A stretch of 64,000 nt of DNA from Variovorax paradoxus NBRC 15149 (GCF_001591365.1 NZ_BCUT01000001.1:248001-312000), one strand, 5' to 3'; shown: positions 1 to 7,366, counted from the first letter of the stretch. Made by a program: numbers and translations. The notes: generated by a model not told the origin, from the sequence alone.

Positions 1-227
1 ACCGAGGTGTCCTGGTTCTTAAACACGTCGGGCCACAACCAGCGGTCGCTGGTTGCCTTGTACGGTTTCAACACATCGTCGCCGAGCCCCAAACGCGCGT
101 GCAGGAAGGCTTGGTTATCCTTGCTGGCGGCGTAGAGGTCCTGCACCAGGCCGATCAAGCCCGGGCGGTCAAAGTCGGCAAGCTTGTCCTTGACGTCGCT
201 CCAACTCAGCGCTTTCCTCGTACCCAT
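1..227 (-). CDS. Uncharacterised conserved protein, N-terminal part only
   Basis: The gene runs off the left edge, so only the first 75 or so residues are visible. It starts MGTRKALSWSDVK and has a helical, aromatic-rich stretch with LIGLVQDLYAASKDNQAFLH and DRWLWPDVFKNQD. From memory this resembles a widespread small uncharacterised family (possibly DUF6155); I do not know its function. An in-frame GTG lies two codons upstream (231-233), but ATG is preferred. The ATG is only 2 bases from a TGA that ends a decayed reading frame at 230, so it was probably translated as part of the minus-strand cluster that includes the toxin-antitoxin genes at 828-2599. Confidence 0.6.
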   Translation of the reverse strand, partial: MGTRKALSWSDVKDKLADFDRPGLIGLVQDLYAASKDNQAFLHARLGLGDDVLKPYKATSDRWLWPDVFKNQDTS

Positions 228-229
228 GC

Positions 230-395
230 TCACGCATTCTCCGGCTTCAGCAGTTTCGTGGCGGCATCTTCCAGCGCCAGCACGCGGCCTCGTTCTGCAC
301 AAGCAAATGGCAGCAAAAAATCGGCGTCAAGCCAGCAACGCCGGGTTGCCGTCAAACCGGGCCCGCCCCTGCGCTGCATGTGCGTTGGCATAGCC
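230..395 (-). other. Decayed coding remnant between two small genes
   Basis: On the minus strand this stretch has protein-like pieces in different frames but no continuous gene. One frame ends with RVLALEDAATKLLKPENA and a TGA right before the next ATG. Another frame, continuous with the truncated gene upstream, reads ARFDGNPALLA between two stops. This looks like the debris of a deletion or of frameshifts that removed the rest of the gene starting at 752. No parent gene could be identified. Confidence 0.35.
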
Positions 396-752
396 TCAAG
401 CCGCAACGCGATGGGCGGTCTCGCCGTCATCTTTGAATCGCATCCGCCAAACGGGAACACGAAAGCCCATGTCCTCCTCGACCAGTTCAGAGGCCAGGAT
501 TTCGCCGAGATCACCGGAGCCCGCGCGCTTCGACTGAGGCAGCAGTGCCCTCAGATTTCGGAGGCGCCGTCGTATCCGAGGGCGGGCGACATCGTCAGCG
601 ATCGGGTCAGCCTGGTCGTCGTGCGTCCTGACGGTTTCGCCCAGCTGCGTAAGAACGGCTGCACGGCCGCTATCTTTTTCCAAGCACGTTCGGAATGTCT
701 TCTTCTTGCTTTTGTCCTCGGTGCCAGCGCACCAAGCCTTGAACAATGCCAT
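396..752 (-). pseudogene. Truncated HamA/DUF1837-like defence protein
   Basis: The 118-residue frame begins at an ATG preceded by a very strong ribosome binding site (GGAGGAGGAG), so its start is real. Residues 80-85 read GDLGEI and residues 103-109 read RMRFKDD. This spacing resembles the conserved G-(x)-GE motif and following basic strand of HamA-type (DUF1837) proteins of Hachiman-like defence systems, which are usually well over 200 residues. Here the frame stops soon after, at HRVAA, where the family would normally continue, and decayed sequence follows. I therefore read it as a truncated remnant. The family call is from motif memory only; it could be another small protein. It lies 75 bases downstream of the nucleotidyltransferase gene, same strand. 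Confidence 0.4.
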
Positions 753-827
753 GTCTCCTCCTCCGTTCTTTGTGAGTTCCGGTCAGACTGGCTGCCCATC
801 GATCCGCTCCGCTTGACTTCTCGTCCG

Positions 828-1613
828 TCATCCCGCCGCCTGCGCAGGCAGTTCAATTTCGTATGCTTGGGCGATACGGGCGACCAATTCGGCGACGGCG
901 ACGTTGCCGAGCTGCAGCGTTTTCGGGTCGATGGACGTGTCGGCAGCAACGGCAACAAGGAACCGCGTCATGTCGGCGCTGATCTTTTCGTCGACCGCGA
1001 TGCGTGTGGCGGGCGCGAGCAGTTGTGAAAGGCGCAGAACATCGTTGAGGTGCTTGCGCACGTCCTTGGTGTCCACCTTGGCGCCCTGCTCTTTTCGCGC
1101 CGTGAGTTCCAGCCACGCGACGGCCTTGAGCGGGATCAGGCAGTCTTCGCCGACCCAGGGCAGGCCATCGACTTCGCGGCGGCCGGCCATGATGAATGCG
1201 TAGTAGACCTCGTCCAGCAAGATGGCAGACAAGCTGGAGACGGCGTCGTCGAGCGGTATGGGTGTCAGCTGACTGCCCTCAGCCGGTTGCAGCCCGTCGG
1301 GGGCTCTCGCGAACAGCTCGACCATCGCCGGGTAGCGGGCATCAGCGGGCTTCTGGAACCGATAGAAGATTGGTTTTCCGGTGTCGCTGGCCTGGCGGAT
1401 TTCATAGCCACCGTCCTCGACGAATTTCCAGAAGGCCTCGCCAAATGCCGGGGTCAGCGCCTCCACATGCAGGACGATGTCCAGGTCCTTGGTGGCTCGG
1501 AATTCCAGCCCGGCCTCCTCCATCGTCAAGGTCGCGGCCGTGCCGCCAATCAGGACGTACTGGTCGACGTATGCCGCAAAGCGCTCCTGGAAAATATCCA
1601 AGCCTCTCACCAT
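828..1613 (-). CDS. AbiEii-like nucleotidyltransferase, putative toxin
   Basis: The protein has 261 residues and a minimal nucleotidyltransferase fold. GGTA lies at residues 23-26 and the metal-binding DLD at 43-45, after an Arg-Ala-Thr-Lys turn. A later block, LIPLKAVAWLELTARKEQ followed by KDVRKHLNDVLRL, matches the conserved Lys/Asp region of AbiEii-type toxins. In that family the enzyme blocks growth by transferring nucleotides, in known cases to tRNA ends, and is neutralised by the upstream gene product. The ATG overlaps the stop of the upstream regulator gene by 7 bases, the usual translational coupling of an antitoxin-toxin pair. Toxicity is inferred, not visible. Alternatively it is a housekeeping-like nucleotidyltransferase of unknown substrate. 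Confidence 0.7.
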   Translation of the reverse strand: MVRGLDIFQERFAAYVDQYVLIGGTAATLTMEEAGLEFRATKDLDIVLHVEALTPAFGEAFWKFVEDGGYEIRQASDTGKPIFYRFQKPADARYPAMVELFARAPDGLQPAEGSQLTPIPLDDAVSSLSAILLDEVYYAFIMAGRREVDGLPWVGEDCLIPLKAVAWLELTARKEQGAKVDTKDVRKHLNDVLRLSQLLAPATRIAVDEKISADMTRFLVAVAADTSIDPKTLQLGNVAVAELVARIAQAYEIELPAQAAG

Positions 1614-2599
1614 GGAAGTTGTCCTTTCAGTTCATCCAGTGCGAGCTGGATTCGGTCGTCGGCGTTCTCCTGCAGGCTGAGCGTCAGCGAGAGCGGGTCC
1701 ACCGTGCTGGCGTCTGGCACCAATGCCGGGCTGTAGCTCCACAGCTGCCATTCCTGGGCGCCCGCTTCGGGCTCAGGCAACTCGCGAACGCCGGCATCCG
1801 TCGCAGCCTTCCAGTCAGCGGCGGTCAACGCAAACACCGGCCATTTCGGCTCGGTCAGCATGGAATAGCGCGCGAGCGCGCTCAGACCCGCGAGGCGGCC
1901 GGGCCGGCGTGCAACGGTGCCATGGGCGGCCACCCAGACCGTACGCCTGACCGGCGTCCGCAGTGCGGGCTTCGCACGCTCCCAGACCTGCTCCGGCGGG
2001 AGTTCCATTCGCAGCCAGCGCGAGCGGCCGACCGTGTATGCCGTCGCCAGCCCGGCCGCAGTCAGTTCCTTGACCGCGCGTGACTGTGTCATGGGCGTGT
2101 AGCCCAAGGCGACTGCGATCTCGGAGGGCTGCCAATCGGATTGCCACGGCTGGCGCAGCAAGGCAGTGATCAGCATGGCTTGCGCGGAAGGGCTCAGCGC
2201 TTCCGTGGCCAGCGCGCGCTGCCGAAAATACTCGCGCAGGTCCAGGCCCAGGTCCGGCAGATAGAGTTGGTTGCCCGGCACGATAAACGGGACTTTTTGC
2301 TCGATCAAGCGTCGACGGTCGTATGAGGCCAGTGCATCGGTGACGTAGACCGCCGGCTGACCGGCCAGGGCCTGAACCTTGTCCAGCCAGGTCCGGACTT
2401 CGCTGAGGGACTGCTTGGCCTGCGCGCGCCCGATCGCCAGGACAAGGGGCTGCCCCAGCAGTTCGAGCTCGCCGAACTGGAAGGCATCGCGAAGGAAGTA
2501 CGGCAGTTCGTTGGCACGCGCCCACGGCTTCACGGCTCGCGCTTCAATGCCCAGGACCTCATGGAGGTAGCGCAGAACGGCGGTCGCGAGGGTTGGCAA
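1607..2599 (-). CDS. Winged-helix regulator, putative antitoxin
   Basis: The protein has 330 residues and is the first gene of a two-gene operon with the nucleotidyltransferase. A winged helix-turn-helix is visible at about residues 136-198 (AMLITALLRQ, PSEIAVALGYTPMTQSRAVK, LTAAGLATA), of MarR-like type. Before it lies an alpha/beta-looking region of about 130 residues with PLVLAIGRAQAKQSLSEV and FIVPGNQLYLPDLGLDLREY. A C-terminal domain of about 130 residues follows. Classical AbiEi antitoxins carry the winged helix at the N-terminus, so this order is different. A perfect inverted repeat 28-54 bases upstream of the start is a natural operator for autorepression. The antitoxin role is inferred from position. 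Confidence 0.65.
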   Translation of the reverse strand: MPTLATAVLRYLHEVLGIEARAVKPWARANELPYFLRDAFQFGELELLGQPLVLAIGRAQAKQSLSEVRTWLDKVQALAGQPAVYVTDALASYDRRRLIEQKVPFIVPGNQLYLPDLGLDLREYFRQRALATEALSPSAQAMLITALLRQPWQSDWQPSEIAVALGYTPMTQSRAVKELTAAGLATAYTVGRSRWLRMELPPEQVWERAKPALRTPVRRTVWVAAHGTVARRPGRLAGLSALARYSMLTEPKWPVFALTAADWKAATDAGVRELPEPEAGAQEWQLWSYSPALVPDASTVDPLSLTLSLQENADDRIQLALDELKGQLPW

Positions 2600-2626
2600 G
2601 GCTCATCCTGAATAACTTTAGTTCCA

Positions 2627-2653
2627 CACGATAACACATTCATTGTTATCGTG
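2627..2653. promoter_or_regulatory. Perfect 10-bp inverted repeat, putative operator of the TA operon
   Basis: The left arm CACGATAACA (2627-2636) and right arm TGTTATCGTG (2644-2653) are exact reverse complements with a 7-base spacer. The repeat is A+T-rich compared with its surroundings and lies just upstream of the regulator gene starting at 2599. On the minus strand a weak promoter-like pair (TTGCAC, 17 bases, TATCGT) overlaps the arms. AbiEi-type antitoxins repress by binding such repeats, so autoregulation is the simplest reading. There is no run of T after it, which argues against a terminator. Confidence 0.6.
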
Positions 2654-3394
2654 CAAATTTGCATTATCATGGCGCTGTTGACTGTTCCCGGCCCCATGCC
2701 GAGCCGTCCCGAGAAACCCATAATCGGGACGAGGACTCGCTATTCCCTCGCACAATTCGTGACCAAGCGCTTGCGCGTAGCAAACGTGCGACATAACGAC
2801 AGGCCTCAGTTTTTGTCGGTATTTTTGTAGGTACCTGATGCCACCAGAACCGCCAGAAGCGAGCGCCCATGCGGTTTCTAGCCAAATATTCGATCCCCTC
2901 CGGGGCCACTTCTCTGCTCCACGAGCAACCACGACAAACCGCTGAGATTCCTCCCAGCAAAGGAAGGCAGCGGAGTCCTGCGCGACGGAAAGCAGCTTGA
3001 TCGTTCTCTCCGCTTGCGTCGCGAGTTAGTTATTACCCATATGTAATACCAAATGTGTACAACTTTTCTCGCTGACGCCCTCTGATCCACCCATGGCAGA
3101 GGGAGAGTTCTCCACCGTTGCGGTGGATAAGGCGGTGCACAAACAGGCGCGCATGGCCGGAAAGCGTTGCCACGGCTGAGTTGGGGCGTGGCGCCCGGAA
3201 ATGCAGCACCTCGCCGTCTCCGAGCCCTGTCACGTCGTGGGCAGCGGCAGCGAGGACATTTGTCTCCCCGAAAAAGGTGCGTACCGCTCATGCGCGCGTG
3301 CGGCGCAATTCCTACAGTGGCTTCACGGCGAAACGCTTTGATCCAAGTCATGCAAACAAGCGGCGCCGGTTGTCCACCTCACTGGAGAACGCAC
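2654..3394. other. Long region without a convincing gene
   Basis: Every reading frame here gives low-complexity or shadow-like translations and none has both a good ribosome binding site and a recognisable product. Base composition is uneven and less G+C-rich than the core genes. Three things can be seen: a segment at 2887-2912 that resembles the 3' end of a tRNA gene but lacks a matching T-stem; a 6+6 palindrome TATTAC-N6-GTAATA at 3031-3048; and a hairpin TCCACC-N5-GGTGGA at 3111-3127. It may be the scar between an acquired segment to the left and the core chromosome. Confidence 0.4.
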
Positions 3395-3478
3395 ATGGAA
3401 CGCAGCCAGCTGCCCGGAAATTGCTTCTTGGTTCTCGTGTACCTGCTCGCGCTGCTTGCTTTGTGGCTCAGCAACTGA
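3395..3478 (+). CDS. Candidate 27-residue single-span membrane peptide
   Basis: A short frame from ATG at 3395 encodes MERSQLPGNC and then a hydrophobic stretch FLVLVYLLALLALWL long enough for one membrane span. A GGAG sits 7 bases before the ATG. The pattern of a short polar start, one transmembrane helix and an almost immediate stop is typical of small membrane proteins, which are easily missed. The longer frame starting at 3167 gives an unconvincing N-terminus. Function is unknown, and at this length chance occurrence cannot be excluded. Confidence 0.35.
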   Translation: MERSQLPGNCFLVLVYLLALLALWLSN

Positions 3479-3562
3479 GGCGGGCCAACGTAGGAAATCC
3501 ACCGTCAGCAAGAGGCGCCAAAGCGACATGGCACCGGCGCCTTGCAGGTTCAGGCTGGGTTC

Positions 3563-3766
3563 ATGGCAACCCAACAAGAGCAGCGCAAGCAAGGCGACAT
3601 CGGCCGCCGCCTGATGTGGATCCTGCTGGCCGTCATTGCGGTCATCGTGGTGGCGGTGCTTTTCTTCTACGGCATCACCGATCCATCGAAAGGACCGGGC
3701 AACGTTCCCGCCAGCGGCGCCGCGGCACCGGCCCAGGAGAGCACCAGTCCAGCCAGATCGCGCTAG
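3563..3766 (+). CDS. Small single-span membrane protein, unknown function
   Basis: From ATG at 3563 the protein has 67 residues: a polar charged start (MATQQEQRKQGDIGRR), one strong transmembrane helix (LMWILLAVIAVIVVAVLFFY) and a Gly/Pro/Ala/Ser-rich tail. By the positive-inside rule the start is cytoplasmic and the tail periplasmic. An in-frame TTG at 3542 would add seven residues, but neither start has a clear ribosome binding site. It is the second of a run of orphan small genes on this strand. No function can be assigned. Confidence 0.5.
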   Translation: MATQQEQRKQGDIGRRLMWILLAVIAVIVVAVLFFYGITDPSKGPGNVPASGAAAPAQESTSPARSR

Positions 3767-3931
3767 GAAGAAGACCGCTTTCGAAGGCCGGCCCTGCGCT
3801 ACCCGTATGCCAAGGCCTATGCCGAACGTGGAATCGATAGGCCGCATCGGCCGGGGTATCTTCCGCACCGGACTGGCGCGCAACGATGCGCGCGCTTGTT
3901 ACCCCATCACCTTCAGGTCGGGAGCCGTAAC

Positions 3932-4210
3932 GTGGCGCATACGCTTTTCAAGCAGATCCTCATGACGCAGCTGCCGGCGCGGTTTCACAGTCCGTCTGAA
4001 ATAGACCGGCTCAAGGACCTGCGCGATGCCGGGTACATCAAGGTGGCGTTCGCACCATCGCAAGGCGCGGCACCGCCCTCTGCAACGGTGCACGAGGTCA
4101 CCAACCTGGGACGCGCTGCCGCGCGCTACTTCGGATCGGGCGAGGGGCCGCGTCCCGACCTGCCTTCGGTCGCCTTCGCGCTTCCCTGCCGGCACAACCC
4201 GGCCGGTTGA
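3932..4210 (+). CDS. Small conserved hypothetical protein
   Basis: I start this gene at GTG 3932, since GGAG stands 7 bases before it; ATG 3962 is the alternative. The 92-residue product contains LPARFHSPSEIDRLKDLRDAGYIKVAF, then ATVHEVTNLGRAAARYFG. That looks like a short winged-helix-like or effector-binding fold (helix, DAGY turn, beta strand, then a G-R-A/E helix). I believe similar short proteins are common in Variovorax and relatives, but no function is known to me. The last 20 residues are Pro-rich and may be poorly structured. The stop overlaps an alternative long start of the next gene. Confidence 0.6.
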   Translation: MAHTLFKQILMTQLPARFHSPSEIDRLKDLRDAGYIKVAFAPSQGAAPPSATVHEVTNLGRAAARYFGSGEGPRPDLPSVAFALPCRHNPAG

Positions 4211-4308
4211 TCTCTCTCCGACGGCTCGCCCGCCATCGCATGAAGGCTTACATCGCTTCGCGCGAGCGGCTGTCGCGGCATGCCACGGCCCTCTGCAATC
4301 GTTGCACC

Positions 4309-4614
4309 ATGCACACCATGGACACCCGACCGATCTTTCCTTCCTGGTGGCGCGCCGGCGCGCTCGCCTATACGGCCGCGGGCTTGGTGTGCGTTGTTTC
4401 GAGCGCGGCCTTTCCGGACAGCGAGACGGCCATGCTGGCGGCGATCACGGGGGCCTTGCCCTGGTCGCTCGCCCTGCTGACGCTCGATCTTGCGCCGGGC
4501 GTGGCGCAGACCGCGCTGCTCCTGCTGGCCGGAGGCTGGGCCGTCAACGCGGCGTTCTTCTGGTGGCTGGCGCTGCGGCGCCCGGCGCACCGGCTGCCGG
4601 CGCAGGACGACTGA
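4309..4614 (+). CDS. Small integral membrane protein, unknown function
   Basis: From ATG 4309 (or 4318) the product has about 101 residues. Three hydrophobic segments are visible: ALAYTAAGLVCVVSSAAF, MLAAITGALPWSLALLTL and ALLLLAGGWAVNAAFFWWLA, ending in a short basic and acidic tail. This suggests an inner-membrane protein with about three spans. The frame is open back to 4207, but that extension is Arg-rich and non-protein-like. No ribosome binding site stands out. It precedes the PLP enzyme gene by 86 bases on the same strand; a functional link is not evident. Confidence 0.5.
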   Translation: MHTMDTRPIFPSWWRAGALAYTAAGLVCVVSSAAFPDSETAMLAAITGALPWSLALLTLDLAPGVAQTALLLLAGGWAVNAAFFWWLALRRPAHRLPAQDD

Positions 4615-4700
4615 CGACGCATCGCCGCAAGCCTTTCGGTGCGATCATTTCGCCATTCGTTCATCGCGCCGATGCGCGCCCCGCACTCCGAAGGTTTTCC

Positions 4701-5846
4701 ATGCTTCCTGATTCGCAAGTCAACCAACCGCTGATCGGAATTGCCGGCGGCCGGCAGTCGCTCGACACGCCGGCGCTGCTGCTCGACCTTGGCGCGCTGA
4801 CGCGCAACATCGAGCGCATGGCCGCCTTTGCCAAGGCGCGCGGCGTCGGCCTGCGGCCGCACGTGAAGACGCACAAGTCGGTGGAGATCGCGCGCCGCCA
4901 GGTGGCCGCGGGCGCCATCGGCGTGAGCTGCGTCACGCTGGGCGAGGCCGAGGTCATGGTCAAGGCCGGCATTCCGGACGTGCTGATCACCTCCCCGGCC
5001 GTCACGCCGAGCAAGATCGCGCGCGTGGTCAAGCTGGCCAGGCTGGCCGGCCCCGGCGGAATGATGGTGGTGGTGGACGACCCGCGCAATGCCGCGGACC
5101 TGGCCGCCGCCACGCTCGGCCTGCCGCATCCGCTCGAGGTGCTGGTGGACTACGGCGCCGGCTACAACCGCACGGGCGCGGCCAGCGAAGCGCAGGTGCT
5201 CGAGCTTGCACGCCGCATCGCGGCCGAGCCGCGCCTGAAGCTGCGCGGATTGCAGGCCTATGCCGGCAACCTGCAGCACATCGTCGACCGCGAGCAGCGC
5301 AGCGCCGCCGCGGCCCGCCTGCGCGAAACCATCGCGCGCATCGTTGCGGAGGCCGAGCGCAGCGGCATTCACTTCGAGATCGTCACGGGTGCGGGCACCG
5401 GCACGCACGACCTCGACGCGCAGCGGGACGCCTTCACCGAACTGCAGGCCGGCTCCTATGTGTTCATGGATGCGGAATATGCACAGGTGCTGCAGGCCAG
5501 CCCGGGGCAGCCTTCACCCTTCGAGGTGTCGCTGTTCGTGCAGACGGCGGTGGTGAGCACCAATGCGGCGGAATGGGTCACCGTGGACGGCGGCACCAAG
5601 TGCTTTGCGACCGACTGCGGCGTGCCGCTGGTGGCGCGCGGGGCCGATCCGGCGAGCCGCTACGCCTTCTTCGGCGACGAGCACGGCAAGCTGTTTTGCG
5701 CCGGGCAGCGGCCCGCGCTCGGCGACCGGGTGGAGTTCATCACGCCGCATTGCGACCCGACCGTGAACCTGCATGACGCCTACCACGTGGTCGACGGCGA
5801 CACGCTGGTCGCCATCTGGCCGGTGGACGCGCGCGGCAGGCACTGA
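4701..5846 (+). CDS. D-threonine aldolase / D-serine dehydratase-like PLP enzyme
   Basis: The protein has 381 residues of the alanine-racemase-fold type III family (DSD1/D-threonine aldolase). Near residue 55 RPHVKTHKS carries the Lys that forms the Schiff base with pyridoxal phosphate. Near the end, ITPHCDPTVNLHD carries the His/Cys metal ligands known for this family. It would cleave D-threonine to glycine and acetaldehyde or dehydrate D-serine in the cytoplasm; which substrate is used cannot be told from sequence. The frame is open far upstream (to 4026), but the family-like sequence starts at ATG 4701 (MLPDSQVNQPLIG). A hairpin directly follows the stop. No regulator sits beside it. Confidence 0.85.
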   Translation: MLPDSQVNQPLIGIAGGRQSLDTPALLLDLGALTRNIERMAAFAKARGVGLRPHVKTHKSVEIARRQVAAGAIGVSCVTLGEAEVMVKAGIPDVLITSPAVTPSKIARVVKLARLAGPGGMMVVVDDPRNAADLAAATLGLPHPLEVLVDYGAGYNRTGAASEAQVLELARRIAAEPRLKLRGLQAYAGNLQHIVDREQRSAAAARLRETIARIVAEAERSGIHFEIVTGAGTGTHDLDAQRDAFTELQAGSYVFMDAEYAQVLQASPGQPSPFEVSLFVQTAVVSTNAAEWVTVDGGTKCFATDCGVPLVARGADPASRYAFFGDEHGKLFCAGQRPALGDRVEFITPHCDPTVNLHDAYHVVDGDTLVAIWPVDARGRH

Positions 5847-5850
5847 AGAA

Positions 5851-5865
5851 GCCCCGCATCGGGGC
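5851..5865 (+). terminator. Short hairpin after the PLP enzyme gene
   Basis: GCCCC (5851-5855) and GGGGC (5861-5865) form a small G+C stem 5 bases after the stop codon of the plus-strand gene. There is no real T run behind it, so termination would be weak. The facing gene on the minus strand ends at 5877, so it could serve both. Confidence 0.35.
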
Positions 5866-5876
5866 TGTCGCCCTCG

Positions 5877-6188
5877 TCAGGCGCGCGGCAGGGCTGCAAG
5901 AAAGGTCGATACGACGATGGCGGCCGCACGGTCCAGCTGGAGGACATCGGCCACCTCGAAGGAGTGCAGCGCACTGCGTACGCTGCCGCCAGCCGGCTCG
6001 CGGATTTCCACGAGCACTTCCGCTGCCAATTCGCGGTCGCTGCGCGGCTGGCCGTCGGGATGCATCACCCACTCGTCCACCTGGTCGAACGGGATGCTGC
6101 GGAAGACCGCGACGACGGGCAAGTACCTGTAGCGATCCTCGCCCACCAGCACGGGCAAGCTGAGGTTGCAGAAAAAAGTGGTCGACAT
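5877..6188 (-). CDS. Hypothetical protein, about 103 residues
   Basis: From ATG 6188 the product starts MSTTFFCNLSLPVLVGED and has no signal peptide or membrane span. It alternates strand-like and acidic stretches (YRYLPVVAVFRSIPFDQVDEW) and ends with a hydrophobic helix (AAAIVVSTFLAALPRA). A start at 6209 would add MIATALC, but the shorter form looks more natural. I do not recognise a family. It stands alone between the convergent PLP enzyme gene and a 258-base intergenic region with a long imperfect inverted repeat. Confidence 0.5.
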   Translation of the reverse strand: MSTTFFCNLSLPVLVGEDRYRYLPVVAVFRSIPFDQVDEWVMHPDGQPRSDRELAAEVLVEIREPAGGSVRSALHSFEVADVLQLDRAAAIVVSTFLAALPRA

Positions 6189-6278
6189 GCAGAGCGCCGT
6201 CGCAATCAAAAGGATTAATTGTTAGGGAATGTGACCAAGACATCCACCTTTCCCGGCCCTTTTTCCTTTGCGAGACGT

Positions 6279-6317
6279 GATCTTCCTCACACAAATTGAA
6301 GCTTTGTGGCGAAGATC
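6279..6317. repeat. Imperfect inverted repeat (7+6 bp stems)
   Basis: Outer arms GATCTTC (6279-6285) and GAAGATC (6311-6317) and inner arms CACAAA (6290-6295) and TTTGTG (6303-6308) are each perfect. They are separated by a small asymmetric bulge and a 7-base loop. The element lies in an unusually A+T-rich 258-base gap upstream of the minus-strand gene at 6188. With no T tract it is more likely a protein-binding site or RNA structure than a terminator. Confidence 0.5.
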
Positions 6318-6389
6318 GCACACCCTACAAAGGATACTTAATTCTTACATATCGCCAGCCGAATGTGACGGTTTGCCTGCTTTCTGCAC

Positions 6390-6424
6390 CAAAAAGGCAA
6401 AAAAGAGGCCGGAATCCGGCCTTT
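6390..6424 (-). terminator. Intrinsic terminator of the enoyl-CoA hydratase gene
   Basis: On the minus strand the stem AGGCCGG-ATT-CCGGCCT (6406-6422) is followed by CTTTTTTGCCTTTTT, a classic rho-independent terminator. It lies 23 bases after the stop of the gene ending at 6447 and cleanly separates that gene from the A+T-rich intergenic region beyond. Confidence 0.85.
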
Positions 6425-6446
6425 GGGGGTTCCTCTTTGGGGCGGC

Positions 6447-7274
6447 TCAGGCCGGCGAGCCAAACCGCGGCGGCCGCCGTTCGATGTTGGCCCGCACGGC
6501 CTCCTTCTGGTTCGCGCTTCCGATCAAGGCCTGCTGCTCCACCGATTCGGCGATCAGCAGCTCGGCCGCGCTGTGCGACAGCGCCGCGTTGAGCAAGCGC
6601 TTGCCGGCCCGGATGGCGTCGGGGCTCTTGCCCGCGATGCCGTGCGCCATCTGAAGCGCCTCTGCCAGCGGATCGGCCGCCAGCCGCGTGGCAAAGCCGA
6701 GTTGCAGCGCTTCCTCGCCCGAGAAGATGCGGCCTGTGAAGGTGAGCTCGCGCACCACGTCGCTGCGGGCGAGCTCGCGCATCAGCACCATGCCGCCCAT
6801 GTCGGGCACCAGGCCCCACTTAATTTCCATGACCGACAGCCTGGTGTCGGGCGCCACGATGCGGATGTCGGCCCCCAGCGCCACCTGGAGGCCGCCGCCG
6901 AAAGCCACGCCGTGCACGGCGGCAATCACGGGCACCGGCACCTCGCGCCAGGCCATGGCCACGTACTGAGCTGCATTCGAAATGCCGTGCGTGCGTGCGG
7001 ACAGGTCAGTGCCGCCCGCGGCTGCGCCCAGCACCGCACTGGCGGCGCCCTGCCCCATGCGCTCGAAGGAGGCCATGTCCAGGCCCGCGCAAAACGCCTT
7101 GCCCTGGCCCGAGATGACCACCGCGCGCACCGCGGCGTCGCCGCGCAGGGCCTCGCCCGCTTCGATCAGCGCGTCGAACATCGCGGGATCGAGCGCGTTC
7201 ATCTTGTCCGCGCGTGCAAGCTGCAGTTGCACCACGCCGTCGGGGTGGCGGGTCCATTCGATTCGCTCGGCCAT
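6447..7274 (-). CDS. Enoyl-CoA hydratase/isomerase (crotonase) family protein
   Basis: The protein has 275 residues from ATG 7274, which has GGAG upstream; the longer open frame is not protein-like. The crotonase core is clear: an oxyanion-hole segment with GKAFCAGLDM, then AAVHGVAFGGGLQVALGADIRI. This is followed by KWGLVPDMGGMVLMREL, where the family often keeps a catalytic acid; here Asp of PDMGG may fill that role. Such enzymes hydrate or isomerise enoyl-CoA thioesters in fatty-acid or aromatic breakdown. The exact substrate is not predictable. It is monocistronic with its own strong terminator and is divergent from the PhoX-like gene. Confidence 0.85.
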   Translation of the reverse strand: MAERIEWTRHPDGVVQLQLARADKMNALDPAMFDALIEAGEALRGDAAVRAVVISGQGKAFCAGLDMASFERMGQGAASAVLGAAAGGTDLSARTHGISNAAQYVAMAWREVPVPVIAAVHGVAFGGGLQVALGADIRIVAPDTRLSVMEIKWGLVPDMGGMVLMRELARSDVVRELTFTGRIFSGEEALQLGFATRLAADPLAEALQMAHGIAGKSPDAIRAGKRLLNAALSHSAAELLIAESVEQQALIGSANQKEAVRANIERRPPRFGSPA

Positions 7275-7366
7275 GGCAGTGTCTCCTTCGGTTCCTGCGC
7301 CAGTATCGCCCGGCACGGGTACTCGGCGATGATGGCGCCTGTCGCCTACCCAACACCCCTGGACCC

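Noticed and set aside
99-1028. A 309-residue plus-strand frame over the left-end cluster
   Set aside because: It is antisense to three minus-strand genes with ribosome binding sites or family motifs and has no domain of its own.
2887-2912. tRNA gene
   Set aside because: Only a 3'-end-like string is present; no T-stem, anticodon arm or acceptor partner could be folded.
2618-2932. Small minus-strand frame upstream of the TA operon
   Set aside because: It reads through the operator repeat and ends in it, has no ribosome binding site and no family likeness.
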